The translations under genes and the position numbers were made by a program. A stretch of 12,566 nucleotides of DNA from Planctomycetota bacterium (lineage in GTDB: Bacteria; Planctomycetota; Brocadiia; JAJRTI01), in contig JAJRTI010000386.1 of the NCBI GenBank assembly GCA_024278415.1, positions 1 through 12,566 of the forward strand, given 5' to 3'. The notes beneath the pieces are model-generated. The model was not told where the DNA came from. It was given only the letters and a program-made list of their open reading frames with translations, and made no database searches. Of the stretch, positions 1 to 6,687 are shown in pieces. Positions within the stretch are counted from its first letter, which is position 1. Each line of letters starts with the position of its first letter.

Positions 1-299
1 TGAGATGCCTGAGTTGCCACGACGGCACCGTCGGCCCGGATGCCTCCTTCCGCGTGGGGCGCCGCAAATCCGTGGATTTATCCAAGAGCCATCCCATCGG
101 TGTGCGCTATCCAGTGAACGGCGTGGGCCGTCGAGGCCAATCTCGATACAAGTCGATTTCGCTTCTCGACAAACGCATCCGTCTGTTCGATGGCAAAGTC
201 GGCTGTGGCAGTTGCCACAACCCGTATTCGCGAGGCAAGCTGTTCCTCGTCATCGACAATAACCGTAGCCGGCTCTGCCGCGCTTGCCATAAGATATAA
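1..299 (+). CDS. Multihaem cytochrome c, doubled-CXXCH type (3' fragment)
   Basis: This is the C-terminal 98 residues of a secreted c-type cytochrome; the reading frame is open to the left edge (codons from base 3), so the start and signal peptide lie outside. Three CXXCH haem-attachment motifs are visible: CLSCH at residues 2-6 of the fragment, then CGSCH and CRACH near the end. The stretches CLSCHDGT and DLSKSHPIGVRYP closely parallel CLSCHDGT and DLSGGHPLSFVYD in the tetrahaem cytochrome at 1971-2711, and the spacing to the last two haems is similar. The two are therefore paralogues, and a fourth haem motif is expected just off the window. The internal ATG at 54 falls after the first CXXCH and is not the start. 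It is the first visible gene of the cytochrome operon, 28 bases ahead of the next gene. Electron-transfer role follows from the family; partners are inferred. Confidence 0.9.
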   Translation, partial: RCLSCHDGTVGPDASFRVGRRKSVDLSKSHPIGVRYPVNGVGRRGQSRYKSISLLDKRIRLFDGKVGCGSCHNPYSRGKLFLVIDNNRSRLCRACHKI

Positions 300-316
300 C
301 ATTACTGCACTGCATA

Positions 317-320
317 GAGG
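317..320 (+). promoter_or_regulatory. Ribosome binding site deciding the start at 328
   Basis: AGAGG (316-320) sits 7 bases before ATG 328. It supports starting the membrane protein there rather than at the in-frame ATG 190, which would overlap the preceding cytochrome by 110 bases. Confidence 0.5.
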
Positions 321-327
321 CGAGGTC

Positions 328-966
328 ATGGAACAAAAACGCGTTGCCAGGCGCTACTTTGTGAGACGCAGGTTCCAGGGGTGGTTCATCGCCGCCTTCT
401 GCATCCTCGTCTGCGCGGGCGGCGCCGCCGCGGCCGTAGTGACCGGCTTCGCGGTGAACGAAGCCCTCGGACGGGCCATGTACCGCTCCCACTACTTCGA
501 ACAGTCCACGGGAGCCATCGTCATGCCCGTGCTGATCAAAGTCAACGCCATCGCGGCGCTGGTCGTGATCGTGGGCGAAGTCGGCCTCGCCGCGTGGGTC
601 TTCTCCCGTGCGTCAAAGGCCGTGGACAGGCTCTGCGCACGGTTTGCCCAGTGGCAAGCCCACGTCGAGCAGGGCACGACCGAAGCGGCGCCGGGAGAAC
701 CGGAGAGCGCAGCCGACTCCCGTGCTCAGGATTGGATCGGCGACCTGGAGCAAGCTATCTGCGTCGCCAACGAGGCGCTTCACGAAACCTACCACGAGGC
801 CGCGGCCGCGGCCAAACAGGCCGCCACGGCCGCAGACCGGCTTCATGCCCGTCTATGCTCCGGAGCCCCTAGCGAAGCGGACGATCCCGATCTGGACGCT
901 CTGTCAAACAGCCTCGCCGACATCAGCGAGCACCTGACCCAGCACACGCGGGAAACCGATGCTTAA
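328..966 (+). CDS. Two-helix inner-membrane protein with cytoplasmic helical tail (chemoreceptor-like N-terminus)
   Basis: A 212-residue protein I cannot name with certainty. A very basic N-terminus (RRYFVRRRFQ, residues 9-17) is followed by a membrane segment at about 19-42, a short external loop of about 25 residues (MYRSHYFEQSTG), and a second membrane segment at about 66-92. A basic stretch and an Ala/Glu-rich helical region at about 135-176, probably coiled coil, follow. By the positive-inside rule both ends are cytoplasmic. The layout resembles the sensor half of methyl-accepting chemotaxis or HAMP proteins, but there is no recognisable HAMP or signalling domain and the loop is tiny. 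From memory, short proteins with a similar basic YFxxxxFQ start accompany multihaem cytochrome clusters in Geobacter-like bacteria; I could not check this. Its last 8 bases overlap the next start (ATGCTTAA), implying translational coupling. An anchor or sensor for the cytochrome assembly is a guess. Confidence 0.75.
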   Translation: MEQKRVARRYFVRRRFQGWFIAAFCILVCAGGAAAAVVTGFAVNEALGRAMYRSHYFEQSTGAIVMPVLIKVNAIAALVVIVGEVGLAAWVFSRASKAVDRLCARFAQWQAHVEQGTTEAAPGEPESAADSRAQDWIGDLEQAICVANEALHETYHEAAAAAKQAATAADRLHARLCSGAPSEADDPDLDALSNSLADISEHLTQHTRETDA

Positions 967-2032
967 CTGCCGCCTACCGGACACGAACGCCGCCTGCCAC
1001 GGCCGATACGGCCGCTCGGCATGGGCGCTGGGGCTCGTGCTGTTGGCGACGGGCTGCGCAACCACGCCACAACACCCCTGGCAGGCCACGTCCGAGGAGA
1101 TCGTCTGGCCTCTCCCGCCCAGCCCGCCGCGCATACGTTACGAGGGATCCATCGCCACCGGCCAGTTGCTCAAGTTCAGGAAAGGCTTCTTGTCATGGAT
1201 GCTCGATACGTTCGCGGGCAAACCCGAGGTCGGGTTGCGCGTCCCCCATGGCCTAGCGACGGACACCGAGCTTCTGGTGATCGCCGACTCTGCAAGCGGC
1301 AGCCTGCACATGTTTGACTTGCGCCATCGGCGCTACCGCCAAGTCGAGTCGGCCGGCAAGGTGCGCCTCCGATGCCCGATTGGCGTCGCCCTCGACGGCC
1401 AAGGCGGAGTGTTCGTCACCGATTCCGCCCTTGCGCGGGTCTTCCATCTGTCCCGAAAGGGCAAACTGCTCGGCGAAATCCAGGGCCCGTTCCTGCGCCC
1501 CACGGGCCTCGCATACGACCAAGTTCGCGGCCAACTGCACGTGGTGGATACCGGAGCCCACGTGGTGCTCACGTTCGAGCAGGGCCCCCGCGGCTTCACC
1601 CAGACGCGAGTGCTTGGCAAGCGCGGCGAAACCCTCGGCATGTTTAACTTCCCCACACACATCGCCCTCGACGCCCAGGCGAACCTATACGTTTCCGACT
1701 CGCTCAACTTCCGCATCCAGACCTTCAATGCCGACGGCAGGCGCATCGGCACGTTCGGACAAGTGGGAGATGGAGTGGGCGATTTCGCCAAACCCAAAGG
1801 CGTGGCCGTCGACAAGCACGGCCACGTGTACGTTGTGGATTCGCTGTTTGACGTAGTGCAGATATTCGACCAGAAAGGCCGGTTCCTGCTCAGCTTCGGC
1901 GGCAGCGGCCGAGCTGGCGGGAGCCTCTGGCTGCCCACCGGTATCTGTACGGATGAAGAGGATAGGATCTATGTGGCTGATTCAGGCAACCAACGCGTTC
2001 AAGTGTTTCGGCTGTTGCCGCAGAGCAACTAG
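959..2032 (+). CDS. NHL-repeat beta-propeller lipoprotein
   Basis: A 357-residue secreted lipoprotein. The N-terminus has basic residues, a hydrophobic stretch (AWALGLVLLATG) and a lipobox ending at Cys33 (ATGC), so it is probably cleaved by signal peptidase II and lipidated. The mature part holds about six NHL repeats from about residue 95 to the end, each with the pattern P-x-G-[IVL]-A-x-D then Y/V-V-x-D-S and [VI]-Q-x-F. The clearest are PKGVAVDKHGHVYVVDS and PTGICTDEEDRIYVADSGNQ. Such repeats fold into a six-bladed propeller that usually binds proteins or ligands rather than catalysing. The residue after the lipidated Cys is Ala, not Asp, which by the E. coli rule favours the outer membrane. 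It overlaps the upstream gene by 8 bases and its 3' end runs into the tetrahaem cytochrome gene. A scaffold or docking role for the neighbouring cytochromes is inferred. Confidence 0.9.
   Translation: MLNCRLPDTNAACHGRYGRSAWALGLVLLATGCATTPQHPWQATSEEIVWPLPPSPPRIRYEGSIATGQLLKFRKGFLSWMLDTFAGKPEVGLRVPHGLATDTELLVIADSASGSLHMFDLRHRRYRQVESAGKVRLRCPIGVALDGQGGVFVTDSALARVFHLSRKGKLLGEIQGPFLRPTGLAYDQVRGQLHVVDTGAHVVLTFEQGPRGFTQTRVLGKRGETLGMFNFPTHIALDAQANLYVSDSLNFRIQTFNADGRRIGTFGQVGDGVGDFAKPKGVAVDKHGHVYVVDSLFDVVQIFDQKGRFLLSFGGSGRAGGSLWLPTGICTDEEDRIYVADSGNQRVQVFRLLPQSN
1957..1962 (+). promoter_or_regulatory. Candidate ribosome binding site for the tetrahaem cytochrome
   Basis: AGAGGA lies 8 bases before ATG 1971, inside the 3' end of the NHL coding region. 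It is the best Shine-Dalgarno-like match among the three possible starts (1953, 1971, 2040). Because it lies in codons for Glu, Glu and Asp it could also be chance. Confidence 0.35.
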
Positions 2033-2711
2033 GCTTGCGATGGCCAGCGCTGGGATAGTGCTGTGCCTGGGGCCTGGCCTGCTCCGCGCCGCGGGCAATC
2101 AAAGCATTGTCAACACGAAACACAACCTCTCGGTCAGCGGCCCTGGTCCCATCAAGTCGCCGACCGAGACCCGGATCTGCATCTTCTGCCACACGCCGCA
2201 CAATGCACAGCCCGCCGCACCGCTGTGGAACCGGGAGCTTAGCGCAGTCTCGCACTACGAAATGCCCTGGAGCCCCACGATGCAGGCGTACTCGTCCTCC
2301 GTGTCGGCGCCCCAGCCCGATGGAGCCTCCAAGCTCTGTCTGAGTTGCCACGATGGCACTATCGCCTTGGGCTCGGTGCTCAGCCGCAGCGAACCGATTC
2401 CGATCTCCGGCGGCCCGACCATTCCGCCTACGTCGAAGGGCTATCTTGGCACAGACCTCTCGGGCGGCCACCCCCTCTCCTTTGTGTACGACGACGCCTT
2501 GGCCTTGGCCAACAACGCGGCCGGCGATATGACGCTGCGCCTGCCGTCAACTCTCAACGACCCAGACGTGAAACTCGACAAACAAGGCAAGGTGCAGTGC
2601 ACCACCTGCCACGATCCACACGACGATGGCAACTACGGATCAGGCGGCGTGCCTCATTTCTATGTGAAACCGGACTGGAGTGCAGTGTGTTTCACCTGCC
2701 ACGATCAATGA
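1971..2711 (+). CDS. Tetrahaem cytochrome c, doubled-CXXCH type (possible OmcE-like)
   Basis: A 246-residue exported cytochrome with four CXXCH motifs at residues 70-74 (CIFCH), 123-127 (CLSCH), 210-214 (CTTCH) and 240-244 (CFTCH). Extra histidines nearby (HTPH, DPHDD, SGGHPLS) could be distal haem ligands. Start choice is uncertain. ATG 1971 has AGAGGA 8 bases upstream and gives a signal peptide with RR and R before the hydrophobic core, but overlaps the NHL gene by 62 bases. ATG 2040 lies 7 bases after the NHL stop but gives a signal peptide with no positive charge. ATG 1953 lacks a ribosome site. Its stop overlaps the next start (ATGA, 2708-2711). It is a paralogue of the fragment at 1-299. 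The spacing of HTPHNA, CLSCHDGT and HPLSFVYD recalls, from memory, small tetrahaem cytochromes such as the filament-forming OmcE. That assignment is a hypothesis. Confidence 0.92.
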   Translation: MWLIQATNAFKCFGCCRRATRLAMASAGIVLCLGPGLLRAAGNQSIVNTKHNLSVSGPGPIKSPTETRICIFCHTPHNAQPAAPLWNRELSAVSHYEMPWSPTMQAYSSSVSAPQPDGASKLCLSCHDGTIALGSVLSRSEPIPISGGPTIPPTSKGYLGTDLSGGHPLSFVYDDALALANNAAGDMTLRLPSTLNDPDVKLDKQGKVQCTTCHDPHDDGNYGSGGVPHFYVKPDWSAVCFTCHDQ

Positions 2712-3754
2712 GACGCCGTCGCCCATGCGCCGCCGGGTTGGCGCTCTTGGCCTTCGTGATCGTCGCCCCCCGCGGCGGGCTCTGCCAGTCCGGCGCGTTC
2801 AGCGGCAGCGCGCACGGCAACCGCTCACTGCTGCCCATGGGCTGCAAGACTTGCCACGTGGGCCACGGCATCCCCCAAAGCAGGATGATGGACAATACCG
2901 TGCCTGCCGTATGCGTCAAATGCCACGGAGATGCAACGGGACGAGCCGCCGCGCGCAGCGAAGGCATACTCATCAACTCAGACCACCTCAAGAACGTCGA
3001 AGCCGAATTCCTCAAGACGTCGAGACACCCGGTGAATACCACGGGGGCCGGCGTGTCAACCATCTCCTGCACCGACTGCCACCCGCCCCACTGGATCCTC
3101 ACCGCAGCCAACGGCGGCGTGCAAGGCGGTTCTGGCACGGATGTCAAACGGCTCGTGAACTCGCGCGGCCAGTCGCAGCCCGAATACGAACTCTGCTACA
3201 AGTGCCATGGCTCCACTCCACCCATTGGCACGGCCGCGGTGAACATCAAGCGGCTCTTCCTCACCTCCAACCCGTCGTTCCATCCCGTACAGACCACGGG
3301 CCGCAATAGCGACGTGCCCAGCCTCATCAGCCCTCTCACCGAGCAGAGCATCATCTCCTGCACGGACTGCCACGGCAGCGACCAAGCAAGCGGACCACGC
3401 GGCCCTCACGGCTCCATCTACAGCCCCATCCTGAAGGCGCACTACGAGACTGACAGTGGGAAACCGGAGAGCAGCTACCAGTACGAACTCTGCTACCGAT
3501 GCCACAGCCAGTCATCCATACTGGGCGACCAGAGCTTCAGCAAACACAGAAGGCATATCGAAGGCACGAATGCGTCGTGCTTCGCTTGCCACAACGCCCA
3601 CGGCAGTACGGAGTACACGCATCTAATTGATTTCGACGAAAATGTCGTATTCGCCAACAGAATGGGCCAACTCTGGTTCCGAGACAACGGTTACAGGAGC
3701 GGCTCGTGTAGCCTGCTCTGCCACGGCAAGAATCACAAGAACAAGCGTTACTGA
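2708..3754 (+). CDS. Octahaem cytochrome c with a terminal CX3CH motif
   Basis: A 348-residue exported cytochrome. It begins MRRRRP and has a hydrophobic core to about residue 20, a standard Sec signal peptide with cleavage near residues 25-28. Seven CXXCH motifs lie at residues 46-50, 69-73, 121-125, 163-167, 218-222, 262-266 and 291-295, and an eighth, non-standard CSLLCH (CX3CH) at 334-339. The motifs come in pairs with matching context (CTDCH at 121 and 218; ELCYKCH and ELCYRCH after a conserved YELCY), so an internal module of roughly 100 residues appears duplicated. The start ATG overlaps the previous stop as ATGA and has no visible ribosome site, so translation is probably coupled. The longer open frame upstream (from 2345) is antiphase to the tetrahaem gene and is not coding. 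Probable role: multihaem electron conduit in the periplasm or at the cell surface. Confidence 0.93.
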   Translation: MRRRRPCAAGLALLAFVIVAPRGGLCQSGAFSGSAHGNRSLLPMGCKTCHVGHGIPQSRMMDNTVPAVCVKCHGDATGRAAARSEGILINSDHLKNVEAEFLKTSRHPVNTTGAGVSTISCTDCHPPHWILTAANGGVQGGSGTDVKRLVNSRGQSQPEYELCYKCHGSTPPIGTAAVNIKRLFLTSNPSFHPVQTTGRNSDVPSLISPLTEQSIISCTDCHGSDQASGPRGPHGSIYSPILKAHYETDSGKPESSYQYELCYRCHSQSSILGDQSFSKHRRHIEGTNASCFACHNAHGSTEYTHLIDFDENVVFANRMGQLWFRDNGYRSGSCSLLCHGKNHKNKRY

Positions 3755-3756
3755 CC

Positions 3757-3763
3757 AGAGGAG
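3757..3763 (+). promoter_or_regulatory. Strong Shine-Dalgarno for the GTG-initiated TPR lipoprotein
   Basis: AGAGGAG ends 9 bases before GTG 3773 and follows the octahaem stop (TGA, 3752-3754) directly. It is the clearest ribosome site in the window and supports the GTG start. Confidence 0.6.
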
Positions 3764-3772
3764 CAACATTCC

Positions 3773-4441
3773 GTGAGCCTTTCTTCTGACACCCCAGGCT
3801 GGCGCCGCACCGCACTGGGCCTCGCGGCAGCCTGCGGCATGCTGTTCGCCGCATGTGGGCCAAAGGAGCCAACCCCGTCGCCAGCGTCGAACTCGGCTCC
3901 CAGCGCGGGCAAGCCCAGACAGACTCTATCGGCCGCCCAGCGCGCGCAGCACATCGCCAAAACGGAAGCCGCGCTGAAGAAACAGATTCTCCTTAACCCA
4001 AACGACGTAAAAGCGCACCTGGCGCTCGGCAACTTGTACTACGATACCAACCGCCCCCATCTGGCGGTGGCCGAGTACCAGATCGTGCTCAAGACGGCCC
4101 CCTGCGACCCCAACGTGCGCACCGACCTGGGCACGTGCTACAAACACATGAACCAATGGGACAAGGCGCGCGCCCAGTACGAGCAAGTGATCAAGAAGCA
4201 CCCCAACCACATCATGGCCACGTTCAATCTGGCGGTGGTGCTCGAACACCAAGGAGACTTGCGGCACGCTGCGGAGCTGTGGGAGCGCGCGGCCTTCCTC
4301 AACCCCGATTCGCACGTGGCCACTGTCGCGCTCAAGTACGCCACCTCCGCGCGTAAGGCCGCAGCCAAACGCAAGTCAGCCAACGCCAAGCCAGGCGCCA
4401 GCACGCCCCGCACCTCCCCCACCACACCAGTTGCAGACTAA
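3773..4441 (+). CDS. TPR-repeat lipoprotein
   Basis: A 222-residue protein starting with GTG. The N-terminus has WRR, a hydrophobic segment and a lipobox LFAAC with Cys28 as the lipidation site, followed by a Pro/Ser-rich linker (about 30-50). Three tetratricopeptide repeats run from about 78 to 180: the A helices LALGNLYYDT, DLGTCYKHMNQ and NLAVVLEHQGD are each followed by a B helix with the typical A-x-x-x-Y/W and a closing L/I-x-P (NPND, APCDP, HPNH, NPDS). A Lys/Ala/Thr/Pro-rich tail follows. TPR domains bind other proteins, so this is a likely assembly or scaffold factor for the cytochromes on either side; the partner is inferred. It lies 18 bases after the octahaem gene and 8 bases before the undecahaem gene, clearly in the same operon. 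Confidence 0.9.
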   Translation: MSLSSDTPGWRRTALGLAAACGMLFAACGPKEPTPSPASNSAPSAGKPRQTLSAAQRAQHIAKTEAALKKQILLNPNDVKAHLALGNLYYDTNRPHLAVAEYQIVLKTAPCDPNVRTDLGTCYKHMNQWDKARAQYEQVIKKHPNHIMATFNLAVVLEHQGDLRHAAELWERAAFLNPDSHVATVALKYATSARKAAAKRKSANAKPGASTPRTSPTTPVAD

Positions 4442-4449
4442 CTATTGAC

Positions 4450-5523
4450 ATGAAAGCCGCCGACAAACACGTATTCATCCTGGCCGCCCTGCTCTGCGCG
4501 TGCGCGCTGGCGCGGCCCGCGGCCGCGGCCGATGCCCCTAAAGTGCTCAAGCCCGACCAGTTCTGCAACAGTAAAGGATGCCATCCGGACATCACGGAAG
4601 AGAAGTACATTCACGGCCCTATCAACGTCGGTGAATGCAAGAAGTGCCACAAGCCACAGGGGGATAAGCACGAGTTCACCACGGCCAGCACGAGCACAAA
4701 GATGTGCACCCAATGCCACGAGCAACTCAAGATGAAAAAAGTCGTGCACAAGGCGTTTGAGGAGGGGGGCTGCATCGCATGCCACGACCCCCACCAAGGC
4801 GAAAGCAAAATGTTCCTCACAGCGAGTGGCTCGGAACTGTGCGAGGACTGCCACGACGAGTTGGTCGAGAAGGCCCAAGAGGCCACGACGGTCCACAAGG
4901 CCGTGCTCGACGAGAAAAGAGCGTGCCTCACTTGCCACAACCCTCACACCAGCGACTACCCCAAGCTGCTCGCGGCGCCGGTAATGGACGTCTGCCTCAA
5001 TTGCCATGACAAGAAGATCAAGACCGAATACCGCACACTGCCGGATCTGAAAAGCTTCCTGGCTTCGAAAAAGTTCGTGCACGGACCGATCAAGGAGGGC
5101 AAGTGCGGCGACTGCCACTTGGTCCACGGCAGCGCGTACTTCGCCATGCTCAAGGCCGAATACCCCGCAACGTTCTACGCACCCTTCAGCCCCGGCATAT
5201 ACGCACTGTGCTGGCTGTGCCACAAGGAGACACGGGTCGAAGAACAGCACACGATGAAGCTGACGAATTTCCGAAATGGCGACAGGAACCTCCACTACCT
5301 TCACGTCAACAAGAAGATCAAGGGCCGCACGTGCCGGGCCTGTCACGCGACGCACGCCAGCAACACCGCTCTCCACATCCGCAAGTCCGTGCCTTTCGGC
5401 AGCAGCGGCTGGGCCATCCCCATCCGGTATACCAAGACCAAGAACGGCGGCACGTGCGCCTCCGGATGCCACCGGCCCAAGACCTACGACCGAGAGAACC
5501 CTGTCCAGTACGATACGGAGTGA
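4450..5523 (+). CDS. Undecahaem cytochrome c with CX4CH and CX3CH motifs
   Basis: A 357-residue exported cytochrome with a signal peptide (MKAADK, hydrophobic core, cleavage near RPAAAA-DAP, about residue 27). Nine CXXCH motifs lie at residues 63, 86, 108, 131, 159, 182, 219, 254 and 295. Two extra motifs are a CX4CH near the N-terminus (CNSKGCH, 39-45) and a CX3CH near the C-terminus (CASGCH, 336-341), giving eleven likely haems, one per 32 residues. HGPIxxGxCxxCH occurs twice (residues 55-67 and 211-223), which points to internal duplication. The DPH and NPH sequences after CXXCH are typical of doubled-CXXCH/NapC-NrfH-like proteins. No ribosome site is visible before ATG 4450; the preceding stop is only 8 bases away, so coupling is likely. 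The basic, Lys-rich character differs from the tetrahaem protein and suits a periplasmic shuttle or conduit (inference). Confidence 0.93.
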   Translation: MKAADKHVFILAALLCACALARPAAAADAPKVLKPDQFCNSKGCHPDITEEKYIHGPINVGECKKCHKPQGDKHEFTTASTSTKMCTQCHEQLKMKKVVHKAFEEGGCIACHDPHQGESKMFLTASGSELCEDCHDELVEKAQEATTVHKAVLDEKRACLTCHNPHTSDYPKLLAAPVMDVCLNCHDKKIKTEYRTLPDLKSFLASKKFVHGPIKEGKCGDCHLVHGSAYFAMLKAEYPATFYAPFSPGIYALCWLCHKETRVEEQHTMKLTNFRNGDRNLHYLHVNKKIKGRTCRACHATHASNTALHIRKSVPFGSSGWAIPIRYTKTKNGGTCASGCHRPKTYDRENPVQYDTE

Positions 5524-5532
5524 TCCCCGGCC

Positions 5533-6687
5533 ATGATTGACATCTCCCGACTCCTCTGTGGCTCCACTTCAGCATCCGAGCATCTTCGCTACCGGCCCGA
5601 CGTCCAGATCGACCGCAAGCCGGTCATCGTCTGGAACTCCACCAACCAGTGCAACCTGCGCTGCGCGCACTGCTATGCCCACGCACAACAATGCCCCTCT
5701 GCGGACGAGTTCTCCACCGAAGAAGCCCGCGCGCTCATCAACGACGTGGCCGCATACGGGTCGCCCGTCATGCTCTTCTCCGGCGGCGAGCCCACCCTAC
5801 GAAGCGACCTCGTCGACCTCGGCGCCTACGCGGTGGATAGGGGCATGCGAGCCGTCATCTCCACCAACGGCACGTTGATCTCTCCGCAACTCGCCCGGGC
5901 AATCAAGCAGGCAGACTTCAGCTACGTCGGCGTCAGCCTCGATGGCCGCCCGGAAACCAACGACAAATTCCGAGGCGCACCGGGCGCCTACGAGCGCGCT
6001 CTGACTGGCATACGCAACTGCCTCGACGCCGGCGTCAAAGTCGGCCTGCGGTTCACCATCAGCCGGCGCAACGCCCAGGACATCGAGGCAATCTTCGACT
6101 TGCTTGAGGAGGAGAGTATCCCCCGCTGCTGCATCTACCATCTCGTCTATGCCGGCCGCGGCAGCAGCCTGATGTCTGAAGACCAATCGCATGAAGAAGC
6201 TCGGCAGAGCCTGGACACCATCTTCCGGCGCACGCAACAGATGTTCCAAGCCGGCTCGCCCCGGGAAATCCTGACCGTCGACAACCATGCCGACGGCCCG
6301 TATTTGTATCTGACACTTCAGCGAGAAGACCCGCAACGCGCGGAAAAGGTTCTGGAGCTGCTCCGCTGGAATGGAGGCAACAGCTCCGGCATCGGCATCG
6401 CCTGTGTCGACCACCGCGGCGACGTGCATCCGGACCAATTCTGGTCGCACTACACGCTTGGCAACGTGCGCGAGAGGCCCTTCTCGGAGATCTGGTCGGA
6501 CGAGAGCGATCCCGTCCTCCATGGGCTTCGGCATAGGAAAGACCTGATCAAGGGTCGGTGTGCAGCTTGCCGGTTCTTCGACGTGTGCAATGGTAATATG
6601 CGCGTGCGCGCCGAAGCTGCACTCGGCGACCTCTGGGCCTCCGCGCCGGCCTGCTATCTTACGGACGAAGAGATTGGAATCGCATAA
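5533..6687 (+). CDS. ahbC: 12,18-didecarboxysirohaem deacetylase (radical SAM, AhbC/NirJ family)
   Basis: A 384-residue cytoplasmic radical SAM enzyme. It has the family N-terminus (MIDISRLLCG), the cluster-binding CX3CX2C at Cys40, Cys44 and Cys47, SGGEPT at 83-88 and STNGT at 110-114. The C-terminal auxiliary-cluster region has Cys291, Cys343, Cys346, Cys352 and Cys374, set in VDHRGDVHPDQFW, GNVRERPFSEIW and NMRVRAEAALGD. This whole pattern is that of AhbC and the related NirJ. AhbC removes the two acetate side chains of 12,18-didecarboxysirohaem to give iron-coproporphyrin III in the sirohaem-dependent haem pathway. NirJ acts in haem d1 synthesis, but the immediate neighbour AhbD and the absence of other nir genes favour AhbC. 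It starts 9 bases after the undecahaem gene and overlaps ahbD. The setting suggests haem supply for the cytochromes. Confidence 0.88.
   Translation: MIDISRLLCGSTSASEHLRYRPDVQIDRKPVIVWNSTNQCNLRCAHCYAHAQQCPSADEFSTEEARALINDVAAYGSPVMLFSGGEPTLRSDLVDLGAYAVDRGMRAVISTNGTLISPQLARAIKQADFSYVGVSLDGRPETNDKFRGAPGAYERALTGIRNCLDAGVKVGLRFTISRRNAQDIEAIFDLLEEESIPRCCIYHLVYAGRGSSLMSEDQSHEEARQSLDTIFRRTQQMFQAGSPREILTVDNHADGPYLYLTLQREDPQRAEKVLELLRWNGGNSSGIGIACVDHRGDVHPDQFWSHYTLGNVRERPFSEIWSDESDPVLHGLRHRKDLIKGRCAACRFFDVCNGNMRVRAEAALGDLWASAPACYLTDEEIGIA

Noticed and set aside
2345..2707. Upstream open extension of the octahaem frame, beginning at ATG 2345.
   Set aside because: It lies entirely within the tetrahaem gene in another frame, is Arg/Pro-rich nonsense, and the signal peptide starts at 2708 with an ATGA junction.
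5533..6687. Assignment as haem d1 synthesis protein NirJ, or as a peptide-modifying SPASM enzyme for a RiPP.
   Set aside because: No nirS, other nir genes or precursor peptide are visible, and an AhbD lies directly downstream. NirJ remains a minor alternative.
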